Shown here in pieces: positions 18,801 to 24,981 of a DNA stretch of 64,000 bases. Under the pieces are notes generated by a model, which was not told the origin of the DNA, did no database searches, and saw only the letters and a program-made list of their open reading frames with translations. The stretch comes from UBA5614 sp963667535 (lineage in GTDB: Bacteria > Cloacimonadota > Cloacimonadia > Cloacimonadales > Cloacimonadaceae): assembly GCA_963667535.2 (NCBI GenBank), contig CAXXDU010000002.1, positions 930,001 through 994,000 of the forward strand, read 5' to 3'. The stretch's first letter is position 1. Each line of letters opens with the position of its first letter. The position numbers and the translations under genes were made by a program.

Positions 18801-19310
18801 ACCGTATGTAGGAATATAATTTACAGTTGTATTAGCACTTGGAACTGTAAACAATGAAGTTGATTGTATGTACTTTGTAGCCGAAGCGATTGTTGAGGCA
18901 TTGAAAATTCTAAGATAGACATTATCTCCGCAATAAGTATTACCGGTGAGTCCGTCATTATAAAATCTGATTGAATTCATCAACCATACATTTGTTGTTG
19001 CAAATACTAATCCTTGTGTACTAGCAATATTTGTAACTGTAGCGATATCATCTCCGGTAGGTAATCCATTCACATTTAATGGATTTATTACATTATCAGT
19101 ACTTTTGTAAACTTGAATAAGCCACCTGTCCGCAGCTACAGGAAGAGGGCTTAAAGGATAACTGGGGTTCTCTGCTAAAATAAGATTTCGGGTTGAAGTA
19201 GGTACTCCTGTTGCAGCTGTTTCTCTGAAAGTTATAGTATAGAACGCTGCAAAAATATTACAAATAGAAATCAGCATGAAAAGGATCAGGAATAGTTTTG
19301 TTGTTTTCAT
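12879..19310 (-). CDS. Giant secreted PEGA-repeat protein (18 repeats), paralogue of the downstream gene
   Basis: 2143 aa with the same architecture as its downstream neighbour. Signal peptide MKTTKLFLILFMLISICN...; shared N-terminal domain beginning FYTITFRETAATGVPT; two Fn3-like domains (about 180-405); 18 PEGA units (about 405-1698); four BACON domains (about 1700-2045, each with the SxVxWxVSExVSWLSV pattern); and a sorting domain starting VFPNPF and ending IKVLMIKK. Unlike the neighbour it has no lamin-tail insert and no long-loop units, and its repeats are more uniform. Tandem duplication followed by repeat gain or loss explains the pair. The ribosome site GAGGAAATT precedes the ATG. The role is unknown; surface adhesin or matrix protein is inference. 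Confidence 0.92.
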   Translation of the reverse strand: MKTTKLFLILFMLISICNIFAAFYTITFRETAATGVPTSTRNLILAENPSYPLSPLPVAADRWLIQVYKSTDNVINPLNVNGLPTGDDIATVTNIASTQGLVFATTNVWLMNSIRFYNDGLTGNTYCGDNVYLRIFNASTIASATKYIQSTSLFTVPSANTTVNYIPTYGWSPSWIPIAQSNPPDPAVLVLPADVATNLAFSTQNLSWTAAGTGAAPTGYKIFFGTDNPPTNIADGVTQPGTTFTTGLLLQNHTYFWKIVPYNTIGDAVGCPIWSFTTRPEINPEPATNPLPANSAIVEVISFPYNQTLSWSAPSSGHAPTGYKLFWNLSSTPEDLGNVLTASKPVPSAGSYSWQVVPYYTDLGTSLGTRSVRMGKPVVTRVANATNARGDATGCPTWSFTASLAVTHAVDITSNPSDADIYIGGVDSGFNTPHQFLMIQGTGATYSVQKAGYDFTPADFVVTNIQANTSQAFTGTIRTYTVDVQSAPTGADIFVNSVDSGFNTPHQFVLTYGSSATYSVQMDGYSWTQPYAVTNIQANVAMEFLGTVLTYSVNIASTPSDADIFVGGVDTGFNTPHIFTLNYGTGATYTVQKAGYTFAPTDFVVSNIQANASQDFTGTILTYTVDVSSTPSDADIFVGGVDSGFNTPHQFVMDYGTNAVYTVHKTGYSFAPADLVVNNIQANVVQAFTGSVLTYTVDIISSPTDADIYVGGTDSGFNTPHQFVMNYGTDATYTVQKAGYTWAPSNLVVTNIQASTSQNFTGTVITYNVDITSAPADADIFVDGVDSGFNTPHQFVLNYGTNATYTVQKYGYTWAPTSFIVTNIQANAAYNFVGTQSLSFVDITSTPTDADIFANGVDTGFNTPHQFALALGSNATYTVQKAGYTWAPANLTITNIQANTSQNFTGTLLTYTVDITSTPVDADIFVGGIDSGFNTPHQFVMNYGTSATYTIMKTGYSFAPNNLVVTNIQANTNQAFTGTLLTYTVDITSTPVDADIFVDGVDSGFNSPHQFVLNYGSSATYSVSKVGYTWLPASYAVSNITANQVQNFTGTIITFTVDITSAPVDADIFIDGVDSGFNTPHQFFMNYGTNAVYTVQKAGYSFTPANFAVTNIVANTNRNFTGTILTYTVDITSNPSNADIYANGIDTGFNTPHQYILTYGTNVTYTVSKAGYSWTPADFVVNAIQANTVQNFVGTLLTYTVDITSIPTDADIYVGGIDSGFNTPHQFVMNYGSSSTYSVQKAGYTWSPNFVVTNIQANTSNSFVGTLLTFNVNLTSTPTGADIFVDGIDSGFNTPYQFVLNYGANATYTIQKTGYAFSPASYVVTNLQANASQNFTGTLLTYTVALTSVPTGADIYIGNTDTGFNTPYTFVLSYGTSTTYTIKKAGYTWSPATYAVNNIQANANQNFVGTIITYTVDITSTPTNSDIFVGGIDTGFNSPHTFVMNYGTSATYTVQKAGYSWTPANFVVNSIQANTSQAFIGTVLSYNVILTSTPTNADIFVGGIDTGFNTPHQFVLNYGSNATYSIQKTGYSFSPVNYVVTNIQANASQNFVGTLLSYTVDINSNPVNADIYVGGIDTGFNTPHQFSMSYGANAIYTVAKAGYTWAPASYSVSNIHANSSQSFTGTLISYSVNISSIPADADILIGGVDTGFNTPHVFLMNYGTSATYSVIKAGYIWSPSNFVVSNIQSSASQTFAGILTALAVTPSTQNVSYQAGTTSFTVNSNVAWTVSEDVSWLSVTSTSGTNDGRLIVSYDTNSSSISRVGQILISGSGLSRIVTIHQTGSLATISVTPNNQMVTSLAGTTTLAITSNTQWSVSENVSWLSVSPASGNNNGVVTVTFDANTSPATRTGQIYITGNRKTISVSITQEAAPVFLGVIPQNSNVSSNAGTISLNVNSNIDWRIAETVSWLSVSPSHGTNNGTVQVTYNANPTSTARNGQISFISGNVVTVAVVTQAGAPAGLTVTPPIQYVSNIEGTTTFTITSNIDWTISEDVSWLTVSPANGSNNGMFIVTHEANPTNSVRTGQITITWGESLTTVNVIQFAGSIAMGEKITTPAINVFPNPFVASTNIKVDVAADKAEIAVYSIKGQLIKTIGMLNKGTHTLEWNGKDESGRQCSNGFYLIRYKGTDMTKTIKVLMIKK
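14215..18092 (-). repeat. Coding tandem array of 18 PEGA units
   Basis: I counted 18 in-frame units of about 216 bp with the skeleton VDITSTP..ADIFVGG.DSGFNTPHQFV.NYG..A.YTVQKAGYT. Unit 2 and unit 12 are a few residues short between GY and VTNIQ. The array is protein-coding throughout. Confidence 0.9.
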
Positions 19311-20042
19311 AATTTCCTCACTTTTTGATTATAAATTTTTACAATCTGTCAAACACAATAGCATTTAAGTTGACAGAAGATTGATTTATTCTACTAGTCA
19401 ATATATAATTGTTTATTAATGAAATAAAACGAAGGTTGATAAATCCAAAAAACCGAAGAACAAATGTAATAATGGTCAATTTAAATTGGTCCAGTGTTAC
19501 CTCCATGCATTAATAATCACTTTTTTTACACTGCCAGACTATTGCCAACTGTACAATTTGAAGCAATAAACATGATATATTAGAGTAAAAACCAAGTTTC
19601 AATAATCCTCCATTCGTTACATCTCTTTTCAGCTATGCGTTTAGCATACTATAGGCTATTCATTATCCATTTTTTTTTCACACATAATAAGTGAAAAACA
19701 TTTAATTTGCAACTTTTTAATACGTCAAGATAAATATTGGATGTTTTTTGCAGTAAAGGATAAGCCATAAAGAGGCTATTTACTTTCAACGATTTCTCAT
19801 AGATTAATCTCTTGTGATTTTCCTTGGTTTATCCTTGTTTTATCCTCAATTCCGTGGGTAAGCTCAGGATTACAAGGCAATGAATAATAAGGTAGTAACA
19901 ATAAAGACAATGTTGAGACTCACTTAACTCTGTTGAGTGATATAATCGAAACCCAATATATTTTGCTTGGCAAATACCTTATAATTGGCAAAGTTGTAAA
20001 CTAGGCTAACTGTTATAATTGAATTACTAGGGGAAAACAATT
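19311..20042. other. Long AT-rich intergenic region with divergent promoters
   Basis: No convincing ORF or RNA. It holds the minus-strand promoter of the 2143-aa gene (19700-19728) with a leader of about 380 nt. On the plus side, a TATAAT (20014-20019) lies about 23 bases before the tsaE start. Two TTGGCAAA words (about 19968 and 19985) precede it without an obvious role. Confidence 0.5.
19700..19728 (-). promoter_or_regulatory. Promoter of the 2143-aa PEGA gene
   Basis: On the minus strand TTGACG (19728-19723), a 17-base spacer and TTAAAT (19705-19700). The same spacing and the same preceding AATATTTATC as at the paralogue. Conservation between two otherwise diverged leaders is the main support. 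Confidence 0.65.
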
Positions 20043-20483
20043 ATGGATAAATATATCGAACTAAAGACAGAGCAAGACACTATAGATTTAGCAGCTTATG
20101 TCGCTCCATTACTATATCCGGGTGATGTGTTGTGCTTGTATGGAGATCTGGGCTCAGGAAAGACATTTTTTACTAAACAGATTGGCAAGATGCTTTCCAT
20201 TAAGGACGAAATCAGCAGTCCTTCATTTGTGCTGTATAATGAGTACAAATCCGGGAAATATCCACTATATCATATCGACCTTTTCCGCCTCAGAGAAGAA
20301 ACGGAATTACTGGACTTGGGCATCTTGGACATAATTGAGACAGGAGTTACTATTATTGAGTGGCCAGAACTGGCAGAAAAAATCCTTCCATACCGTACAT
20401 TCAGTTTTTACTTCCAATTTGATGGCAAGAAGCGCTCCGTAAATATCATTCCCGATCATAAGCACGAAGAATTCTTCAAATAA
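20043..20483 (+). CDS. tsaE: tRNA threonylcarbamoyladenosine biosynthesis ATPase TsaE
   Basis: 146 aa. TsaE is the ATPase that works with TsaB and TsaD to make the t6A37 modification of ANN-decoding tRNAs. Visible motifs are the Walker A GDLGSGKTFFTKQIG near residue 36, SSPSFVLYNEY, the HIDLFRL strand, and IIEWPE near residue 107. Length is normal. It is alone here; the usual partners are not in the window. The start follows an AGGGGAAA ribosome site. Confidence 0.95.
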   Translation: MDKYIELKTEQDTIDLAAYVAPLLYPGDVLCLYGDLGSGKTFFTKQIGKMLSIKDEISSPSFVLYNEYKSGKYPLYHIDLFRLREETELLDLGILDIIETGVTIIEWPELAEKILPYRTFSFYFQFDGKKRSVNIIPDHKHEEFFK

Positions 20484-20540
20484 AGCAAATAATCTAATTA
20501 TTAATACTTGTCTTGGAATGCTTTTTGTATTATCTTATGT

Positions 20541-20557
20541 ATACCCCCTACGGGTAT
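20541..20557 (+). promoter_or_regulatory. Putative CsoR operator
   Basis: ATACCCCCTACGGGTAT is a 6-5-6 palindrome with a G/C tract flanked by AT, the layout of known CsoR/RcnR-family operators. It lies 20 bases before the csoR-like ATG and just downstream of a possible promoter (TTGTCT 20508-20513, 17-base spacer, TATCTT 20531-20536). Binding there would block transcription of the whole downstream cassette. Confidence 0.7.
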
Positions 20558-20577
20558 GATGAAGAAGGATAACAATT

Positions 20578-20883
20578 ATGACAAAACACTGTTGTACACA
20601 TGATAACCGTTCTGCACATCATGATGCAGAATTTAAATCAGATATTGTCAAAAGACTAAACAGGATTGAAGGACAGGTCAGAGGCATCCAAAATATGATA
20701 GAAAGAGATATTTATTGTGATGATGTCCTCACTCAGATATCTGCTGTACGTAATGCTTTGTCTTCTGTGTCAAAAATACTGTTTGAAGCTCACCTCAGAA
20801 GCTGTGTAACAGAACAAATCCAATCCGGCAAAACAGAAGTTATGGACGAACTGCTGGAAACCATCAGAAGAATGTTAAAATAA
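20578..20883 (+). CDS. CsoR/RcnR-family metal-sensing repressor
   Basis: 101 aa, all-helical DUF156 family. The family represses metal efflux genes and releases DNA on metal binding. The core KRLNRIEGQVRGIQNMIE is typical. The Cu(I) fingerprint Cys47, His72 and Cys76 (YCDD, HLRSC) is present, favouring copper. The N-terminal extension HCCTHDNRSAHHD is rich in Cys and His and may add a metal site. A palindromic operator lies just upstream, suggesting autoregulation. Five genes follow on the same strand with gaps of 44 bases or less, so they are the likely regulated set. The inducer is inferred, not shown. Confidence 0.88.
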   Translation: MTKHCCTHDNRSAHHDAEFKSDIVKRLNRIEGQVRGIQNMIERDIYCDDVLTQISAVRNALSSVSKILFEAHLRSCVTEQIQSGKTEVMDELLETIRRMLK

Positions 20884-20905
20884 CCAAAGAATAAATGGAG
20901 GAACC

Positions 20906-21379
20906 ATGAAAAAACTAAGCTTAATCATACTCATCATCAGTATTATGCTGCCCATCGCTATCTGGTCACAATGCGGATCATGTGCTGCACAAAGCTCCTG
21001 CGCATCGGGAAGTATGGGAAATGACGGCGCTGTCAAAGCCAAAGCTCTCGCCGGTTATAACAAGGTAAACTGGATTAGTGACAGTCACTATTTCACCTAC
21101 AGTTTTGATAAGAAACCCAAACTCGGAACAGCTATCCTCAAAGTAAAAGTCTTCAATAAAGATAAGAAGATAAACAATGTATATGAAGTCTTTTCAGTAG
21201 CTGATATGCCTTCTATGAAAGGGATGCATGCCAGTGGTGATGTAAAACTCAAAGCTAATAAAAAAGGTGAATTACTTGTTCCGATAAACTTTGTCATGCC
21301 CGGAGTATGGCAAGTTGACCTGAAATTCATGAAAGATGGCAAGCAAGCCTATCTTGGCAGCTTCCAGCTTAAAATCTAA
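20906..21379 (+). CDS. Exported Cys/Met-rich protein with YtkA/FixH-like domain
   Basis: 157 aa. A signal peptide (about 1-21) is followed directly by a Cys cluster (Cys23, Cys26, Cys32). The rest (about 50-155) resembles the YtkA/FixH Ig-like fold: DMPSMKGMHASGD is the usual Met/His loop, and PINFVMPGVWQVDLKF the closing strands. Related domains occur in periplasmic copper-handling proteins. With the CsoR-like repressor upstream, a periplasmic metal carrier or chaperone is plausible; this is inference. A GGAGG ribosome site precedes the ATG. The site around Cys23 is not a standard lipobox. Confidence 0.75.
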   Translation: MKKLSLIILIISIMLPIAIWSQCGSCAAQSSCASGSMGNDGAVKAKALAGYNKVNWISDSHYFTYSFDKKPKLGTAILKVKVFNKDKKINNVYEVFSVADMPSMKGMHASGDVKLKANKKGELLVPINFVMPGVWQVDLKFMKDGKQAYLGSFQLKI

Positions 21380-21423
21380 ATAAATATAGAATCTCACAGG
21401 CTGAATTAGCCGGGAGTTATACT

Positions 21424-22452
21424 ATGAGAAGCAGCAGATACTTTGCAAAGCATACTTTAATTGCTTGGGTTATGCTTACCAATAGTTTTGTACTTTTTGC
21501 AGGGAACGGACTGTTCTTTACTGAAATGCAAGGTATTTATGGCTATCGATCAGACCTGGAAAAGCCTATCGTTTATAGCTTTATGGCGAAAGACGCCATG
21601 CAAAAACCTTCCATGGGCTTTGACTGGTTACAGCGCTTTTCCGGTGATGAAGGTGATTTTGCCGTTGCTTCTTTGCAATTCAGGCTGGCTTATAATATTG
21701 CTGAGAAGACCCCCTTTGAACCGCAGCTGTATAATGCCTGGCTAAAGTATAAAGCACCGGTGGGAGATTTTGCCCTTGGTCATCTGAAACCCGCTTCAGG
21801 ATTATCATATACTCTGGATAATCATTCCTTAATTCTGCCTGATTTGACCATGTATAATATGGCTTATGACAGAGACTGGGGAGCGCTATATTCCAAAGAT
21901 ACTGCCTGGGGAAATCTCTCTGCTTCTGCCACCAATGCTTCCGGCATGAATTTATATAACAAAGATGGCAACTATCTGCTGTCTGCTCACGCAGCGTATG
22001 GTGTCCTAAATGAAGATAACTACACAATTGGCATAACTGCCCAAAAAGGCGTGAATCTGGTTGCTATGGGTTATCATTATCATAAGTTACCGGGACAGGA
22101 CAATCCCAAGCTGCATCCCCAAACTATGCTTGGCATTGATGGACAGGCAAGAATCTATAATCTGGAATCAGCTGTGGACGTCTATGCCGGCGAATTTCTT
22201 TATACTGATGCTTATAGTATTCTCTGGAGAAATGGAATCAACCTGCTTCCCGAAGAGAAACTCAAGCTGGAAGGGCAAGGCATCTGGCGTTTATTTGAAG
22301 GCAAGCACTATGTGGACTACTCCGCAGGATTAACCTTTAAACTGACTTCCGACCTGGCTTTCAGAGCTATGTATGACTGGCAGGACAAGACTGCCGGTGA
22401 TGATAGTTATAAGCTAATCGGGCAGATATACTATTATAAACAGCTTTTCTAA
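21424..22452 (+). CDS. Outer-membrane beta-barrel (porin-like) protein
   Basis: 342 aa with a signal peptide (about 1-26) and then alternating amphipathic strands rich in aromatic residues, ending IYYYKQLF with a C-terminal Phe as in outer-membrane barrels. Repeated strand-turn patterns (FALGHLKPASGLSY, LSASATNASGMNLY, SAGLTFKLTSDLAFRAMYDW) fit a 14-18 strand porin. No family could be named. Its position between an exported metal-binding-like protein and an ABC transporter suggests it is the outer-membrane part of the same pathway. Confidence 0.7.
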   Translation: MRSSRYFAKHTLIAWVMLTNSFVLFAGNGLFFTEMQGIYGYRSDLEKPIVYSFMAKDAMQKPSMGFDWLQRFSGDEGDFAVASLQFRLAYNIAEKTPFEPQLYNAWLKYKAPVGDFALGHLKPASGLSYTLDNHSLILPDLTMYNMAYDRDWGALYSKDTAWGNLSASATNASGMNLYNKDGNYLLSAHAAYGVLNEDNYTIGITAQKGVNLVAMGYHYHKLPGQDNPKLHPQTMLGIDGQARIYNLESAVDVYAGEFLYTDAYSILWRNGINLLPEEKLKLEGQGIWRLFEGKHYVDYSAGLTFKLTSDLAFRAMYDWQDKTAGDDSYKLIGQIYYYKQLF

Positions 22453-22464
22453 GAGGAGAGCTAA

Positions 22465-23073
22465 ATGAAACAAACCATATTAATATTGATACTGATTCTT
22501 ACTCTGGCAGGCAATGTGTTTGCTGCTGTCGGATGTGATCTGGGTGAACCTGACCGCGATGTTAAACGTCTGTTCCCAAATTCTACAGGATATAAAACTG
22601 ATTACGTTTCCATCAAGCAGAAAGGTGGAACTGCACTGCTGGCAAAAGTAGAACAGCGTCTGGGTGAGAAGTTTTCAGGTTTATATGAAACCATAGACGT
22701 TCCCTATTCTGTATATACAATTTATAAAGCCAAGGAAACAATCGGATATATCCATGGAGTGAACCAGAAAGGCTATTATGGCGGGACTCAGATATTTCTG
22801 GCTTTGGATACAAAGGGCAATATCCTGAATATGTATTTCCAGAAAATGAGTAATCCTAATGCCAAATCTTTTCGGAGCGACAGCTTCTACAAACAGTTTA
22901 TCGGCTTATCTATGAATGACTTCAAATCTTATGACCCTGTTACCGGGAAACAAGTCGGTAAGCTGGCACTGATAAAAAATCCTGCCCCCAAGGCTGATGC
23001 AGATTTTAAAGCAACTTTACGCGGCATCAAGAAAAACCTGATACTTATGCAGGAATTTGGCTACATCAAATAG
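22465..23073 (+). CDS. Exported FMN_bind-like protein lacking the flavin-attachment motif
   Basis: 202 aa with signal peptide (about 1-20). The core (about 55-195) looks like the FMN-binding domain of RnfG/NqrC/NosR: YTIYKAKETIGYIHGVNQKG, YGGTQIFLALDTKGNILNMYF, FYKQFIGLS and a C-terminal KATLRGIKKNLILMQEF helix. The usual S(G)AT threonine that carries covalent FMN is not visible, so it may bind flavin non-covalently or something else. It lies 13 bases after the barrel gene and 19 before the permease gene. The redox or sensing role is unproven. Confidence 0.65.
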   Translation: MKQTILILILILTLAGNVFAAVGCDLGEPDRDVKRLFPNSTGYKTDYVSIKQKGGTALLAKVEQRLGEKFSGLYETIDVPYSVYTIYKAKETIGYIHGVNQKGYYGGTQIFLALDTKGNILNMYFQKMSNPNAKSFRSDSFYKQFIGLSMNDFKSYDPVTGKQVGKLALIKNPAPKADADFKATLRGIKKNLILMQEFGYIK

Positions 23074-23091
23074 AGTAGTCAAGGAGAAACC

Positions 23092-24288
23092 ATGCCATCA
23101 TTATTTGGAATTGCCTGGAAGAATATCAGACGCAAGCGTCTGCGTAGTATGCTGACCATAGTCGGTATTGCTCTTTCCACCTGGGTTCTGGTCAGTCTGC
23201 TTGGATTTAATCAGGGATACGAAAACTCACTTAATAAAGATATTGATAATCTGGGATTCCAGGTCTTGCTCACTGCCAAAGGCTGTCCTTATGAAGCAGC
23301 CACCCTGATGCTCAAAGGCGGAACAGGCCTAAAATATATGCCTGAAAGCATTGTGGATTCTGTCAAATCCAATCCTCAAGTTGATAAAGTTACACCTATG
23401 CTGATGCATGCCGTTTTTGACCCCAATAAAGGTGAAAGTGGTGGTATAACTGCTTTCCTGGGCATTGACCCGACTACCTATCCCAAAATGAAATCCTATC
23501 TTGTCTTTCAGCAAGGAAAATGGTTTGACCAGCCTGAAGCCCTGGAAGCTGTCTTTGGCTATGAAGCAGCTGAGCTGGAACAACGTGAAATCGGTAACGT
23601 ATATCTTTTACCTGAGGCTAATGTGGAAGTCAAAGTCGTGGGTATTCTGAAAAGAAGCGGAACTCAGGACGATGGCACCATCTTCCTGCCTATCAAGACT
23701 CTGCAGAATGTTTATAAAGTCGATGGAAAGCTAACTTCTATCGGTATAAAAGTTAAAAAAGACACAGACCTGACCAAGTATGAAGATGAGCTTTATAAAC
23801 TTTCTGATGTGCAGGTTGTCTCAATGGCACAGGTGAAGCAGACCATTTCCAATTTGGTGGCAACTGCCCGTGTAATGGTTATGTCGATTGCCCTGATAGC
23901 TATTTTGATTGCCATGGTAGGTGTGATGAATACAGTGCTGATGTCTGTTCTGGAACGCTGGCAGGAAATTGGTATCATGAAATCCATGGGTGCTATGACT
24001 TCACATATCTTCAAACTGATCTGGTTTGAAACAATCCTGTTAACCTTTGTGGGTGGCGTTATTGGTTCAGGCATGTCCTGGATATTGGCTGAAGTTACAG
24101 ACAGACTGATTCGCAGTGTATTGCCCTATTCTCCCACCAGTGCATTGGTACAAATAGATTTCCTGCTTGTAGCAAAAGCTATAGGTATTATCATGCTGAT
24201 TGGATTGATAAGCGGGATTTATCCTGCCTGGAAAGCCGCCAAAATCAGACCGATTGAAGCAATCCGCAGCACGGATGGTGAATTATGA
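23092..24288 (+). CDS. MacB/LolC-type ABC transporter permease
   Basis: 398 aa. One N-terminal transmembrane helix (about 18-40), a periplasmic MacB_PCD domain (about 45-255), then an FtsX domain with three helices (about 260-385). MNTVLMSVLERWQEIGIMKSMGA is the hallmark cytoplasmic coupling region. Such type VII ABC proteins do not move substrate through the membrane but drive periplasmic partners. It ends with a 4-base overlap with the ATPase gene, the usual pairing. The partners here are probably the three exported proteins encoded just upstream. Confidence 0.9.
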   Translation: MPSLFGIAWKNIRRKRLRSMLTIVGIALSTWVLVSLLGFNQGYENSLNKDIDNLGFQVLLTAKGCPYEAATLMLKGGTGLKYMPESIVDSVKSNPQVDKVTPMLMHAVFDPNKGESGGITAFLGIDPTTYPKMKSYLVFQQGKWFDQPEALEAVFGYEAAELEQREIGNVYLLPEANVEVKVVGILKRSGTQDDGTIFLPIKTLQNVYKVDGKLTSIGIKVKKDTDLTKYEDELYKLSDVQVVSMAQVKQTISNLVATARVMVMSIALIAILIAMVGVMNTVLMSVLERWQEIGIMKSMGAMTSHIFKLIWFETILLTFVGGVIGSGMSWILAEVTDRLIRSVLPYSPTSALVQIDFLLVAKAIGIIMLIGLISGIYPAWKAAKIRPIEAIRSTDGEL

Positions 24289-24968
24289 GCAATAATCCAA
24301 TCATACAGGCAACTGACCTTAAAAAGGTCTATATCAGAGGTTCTGAGCATATTCCGGCTGTGGATGGCATCACTATTAATATCAATCAGGGTGATTACTA
24401 TGCCTTTGTCGGTCCTTCCGGCTCAGGAAAAACAACTCTATTACATTTACTCGGCTGTCTGGATAATCCTACTGAAGGCACGCTCAAAGTGGCTGATAGA
24501 GTTGTTTTCGATAAGAATAAAAGCATGAATGAAAGAGACCTGACCAGGCTGCGCAGAGAGCTGTTTGGCTACGTCTTCCAGAAGTTCTATCTGATTCCGA
24601 CTCTTACTGTCAGAGAAAACATCATGTTACCATTCGCCTTTTATCAAAAACCTGAAGCAGATAAAGATGCGCTCAGACTGGCAGAAATGCTGGGTATTGC
24701 TCATCGGATAAATCATCTGCCCAAAGAGCTTTCCGGTGGTGAAATGCAACGTGTTGCTGTTGCCAGAGCATTGATTAATAAGCCTCAAATCCTGCTGGCA
24801 GATGAACCAACCGGGAATCTGGACAGCAAGCGCAGTGCAGAAATATCAGATATCTTTGGCAAGCTGAACAAAGAAGAAGGTATTACTATTATACTTGTTA
24901 CGCACAATCCTGCCATGGCTGCTTCAGCCGGCAGAATGGTGGAACTTAAGGACGGTAAATTAATTTAA
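24285..24968 (+). CDS. LolD/MacB-type ABC transporter ATPase
   Basis: 227 aa nucleotide-binding subunit for the permease encoded just before it. Walker A GPSGSGKTTLL (about residue 40), signature LSGGEMQRVAVARAL, Walker B ILLADEPTGNLDS, and switch His in LVTHNPAMA. The GNLDSKRS stretch is typical of the LolD/MacB group. Its ATG overlaps the permease stop codon by 4 bases. It is the last gene of the CsoR-headed cassette and converges on the cyclophilin gene. Confidence 0.93.
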   Translation: MSNNPIIQATDLKKVYIRGSEHIPAVDGITININQGDYYAFVGPSGSGKTTLLHLLGCLDNPTEGTLKVADRVVFDKNKSMNERDLTRLRRELFGYVFQKFYLIPTLTVRENIMLPFAFYQKPEADKDALRLAEMLGIAHRINHLPKELSGGEMQRVAVARALINKPQILLADEPTGNLDSKRSAEISDIFGKLNKEEGITIILVTHNPAMAASAGRMVELKDGKLI

Positions 24969-24981
24969 AACGATAATCAGA

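Noticed and set aside
2278..19310. Many plus- and minus-strand ORFs inside the giant genes (e.g. 5079-5402, 5727-5993, 8478-8759, 9728-10156)
   Set aside because: They are other-frame readings of the PEGA repeats, lack ribosome sites and repeat the same low-complexity patterns; the long minus-strand frames explain the sequence.
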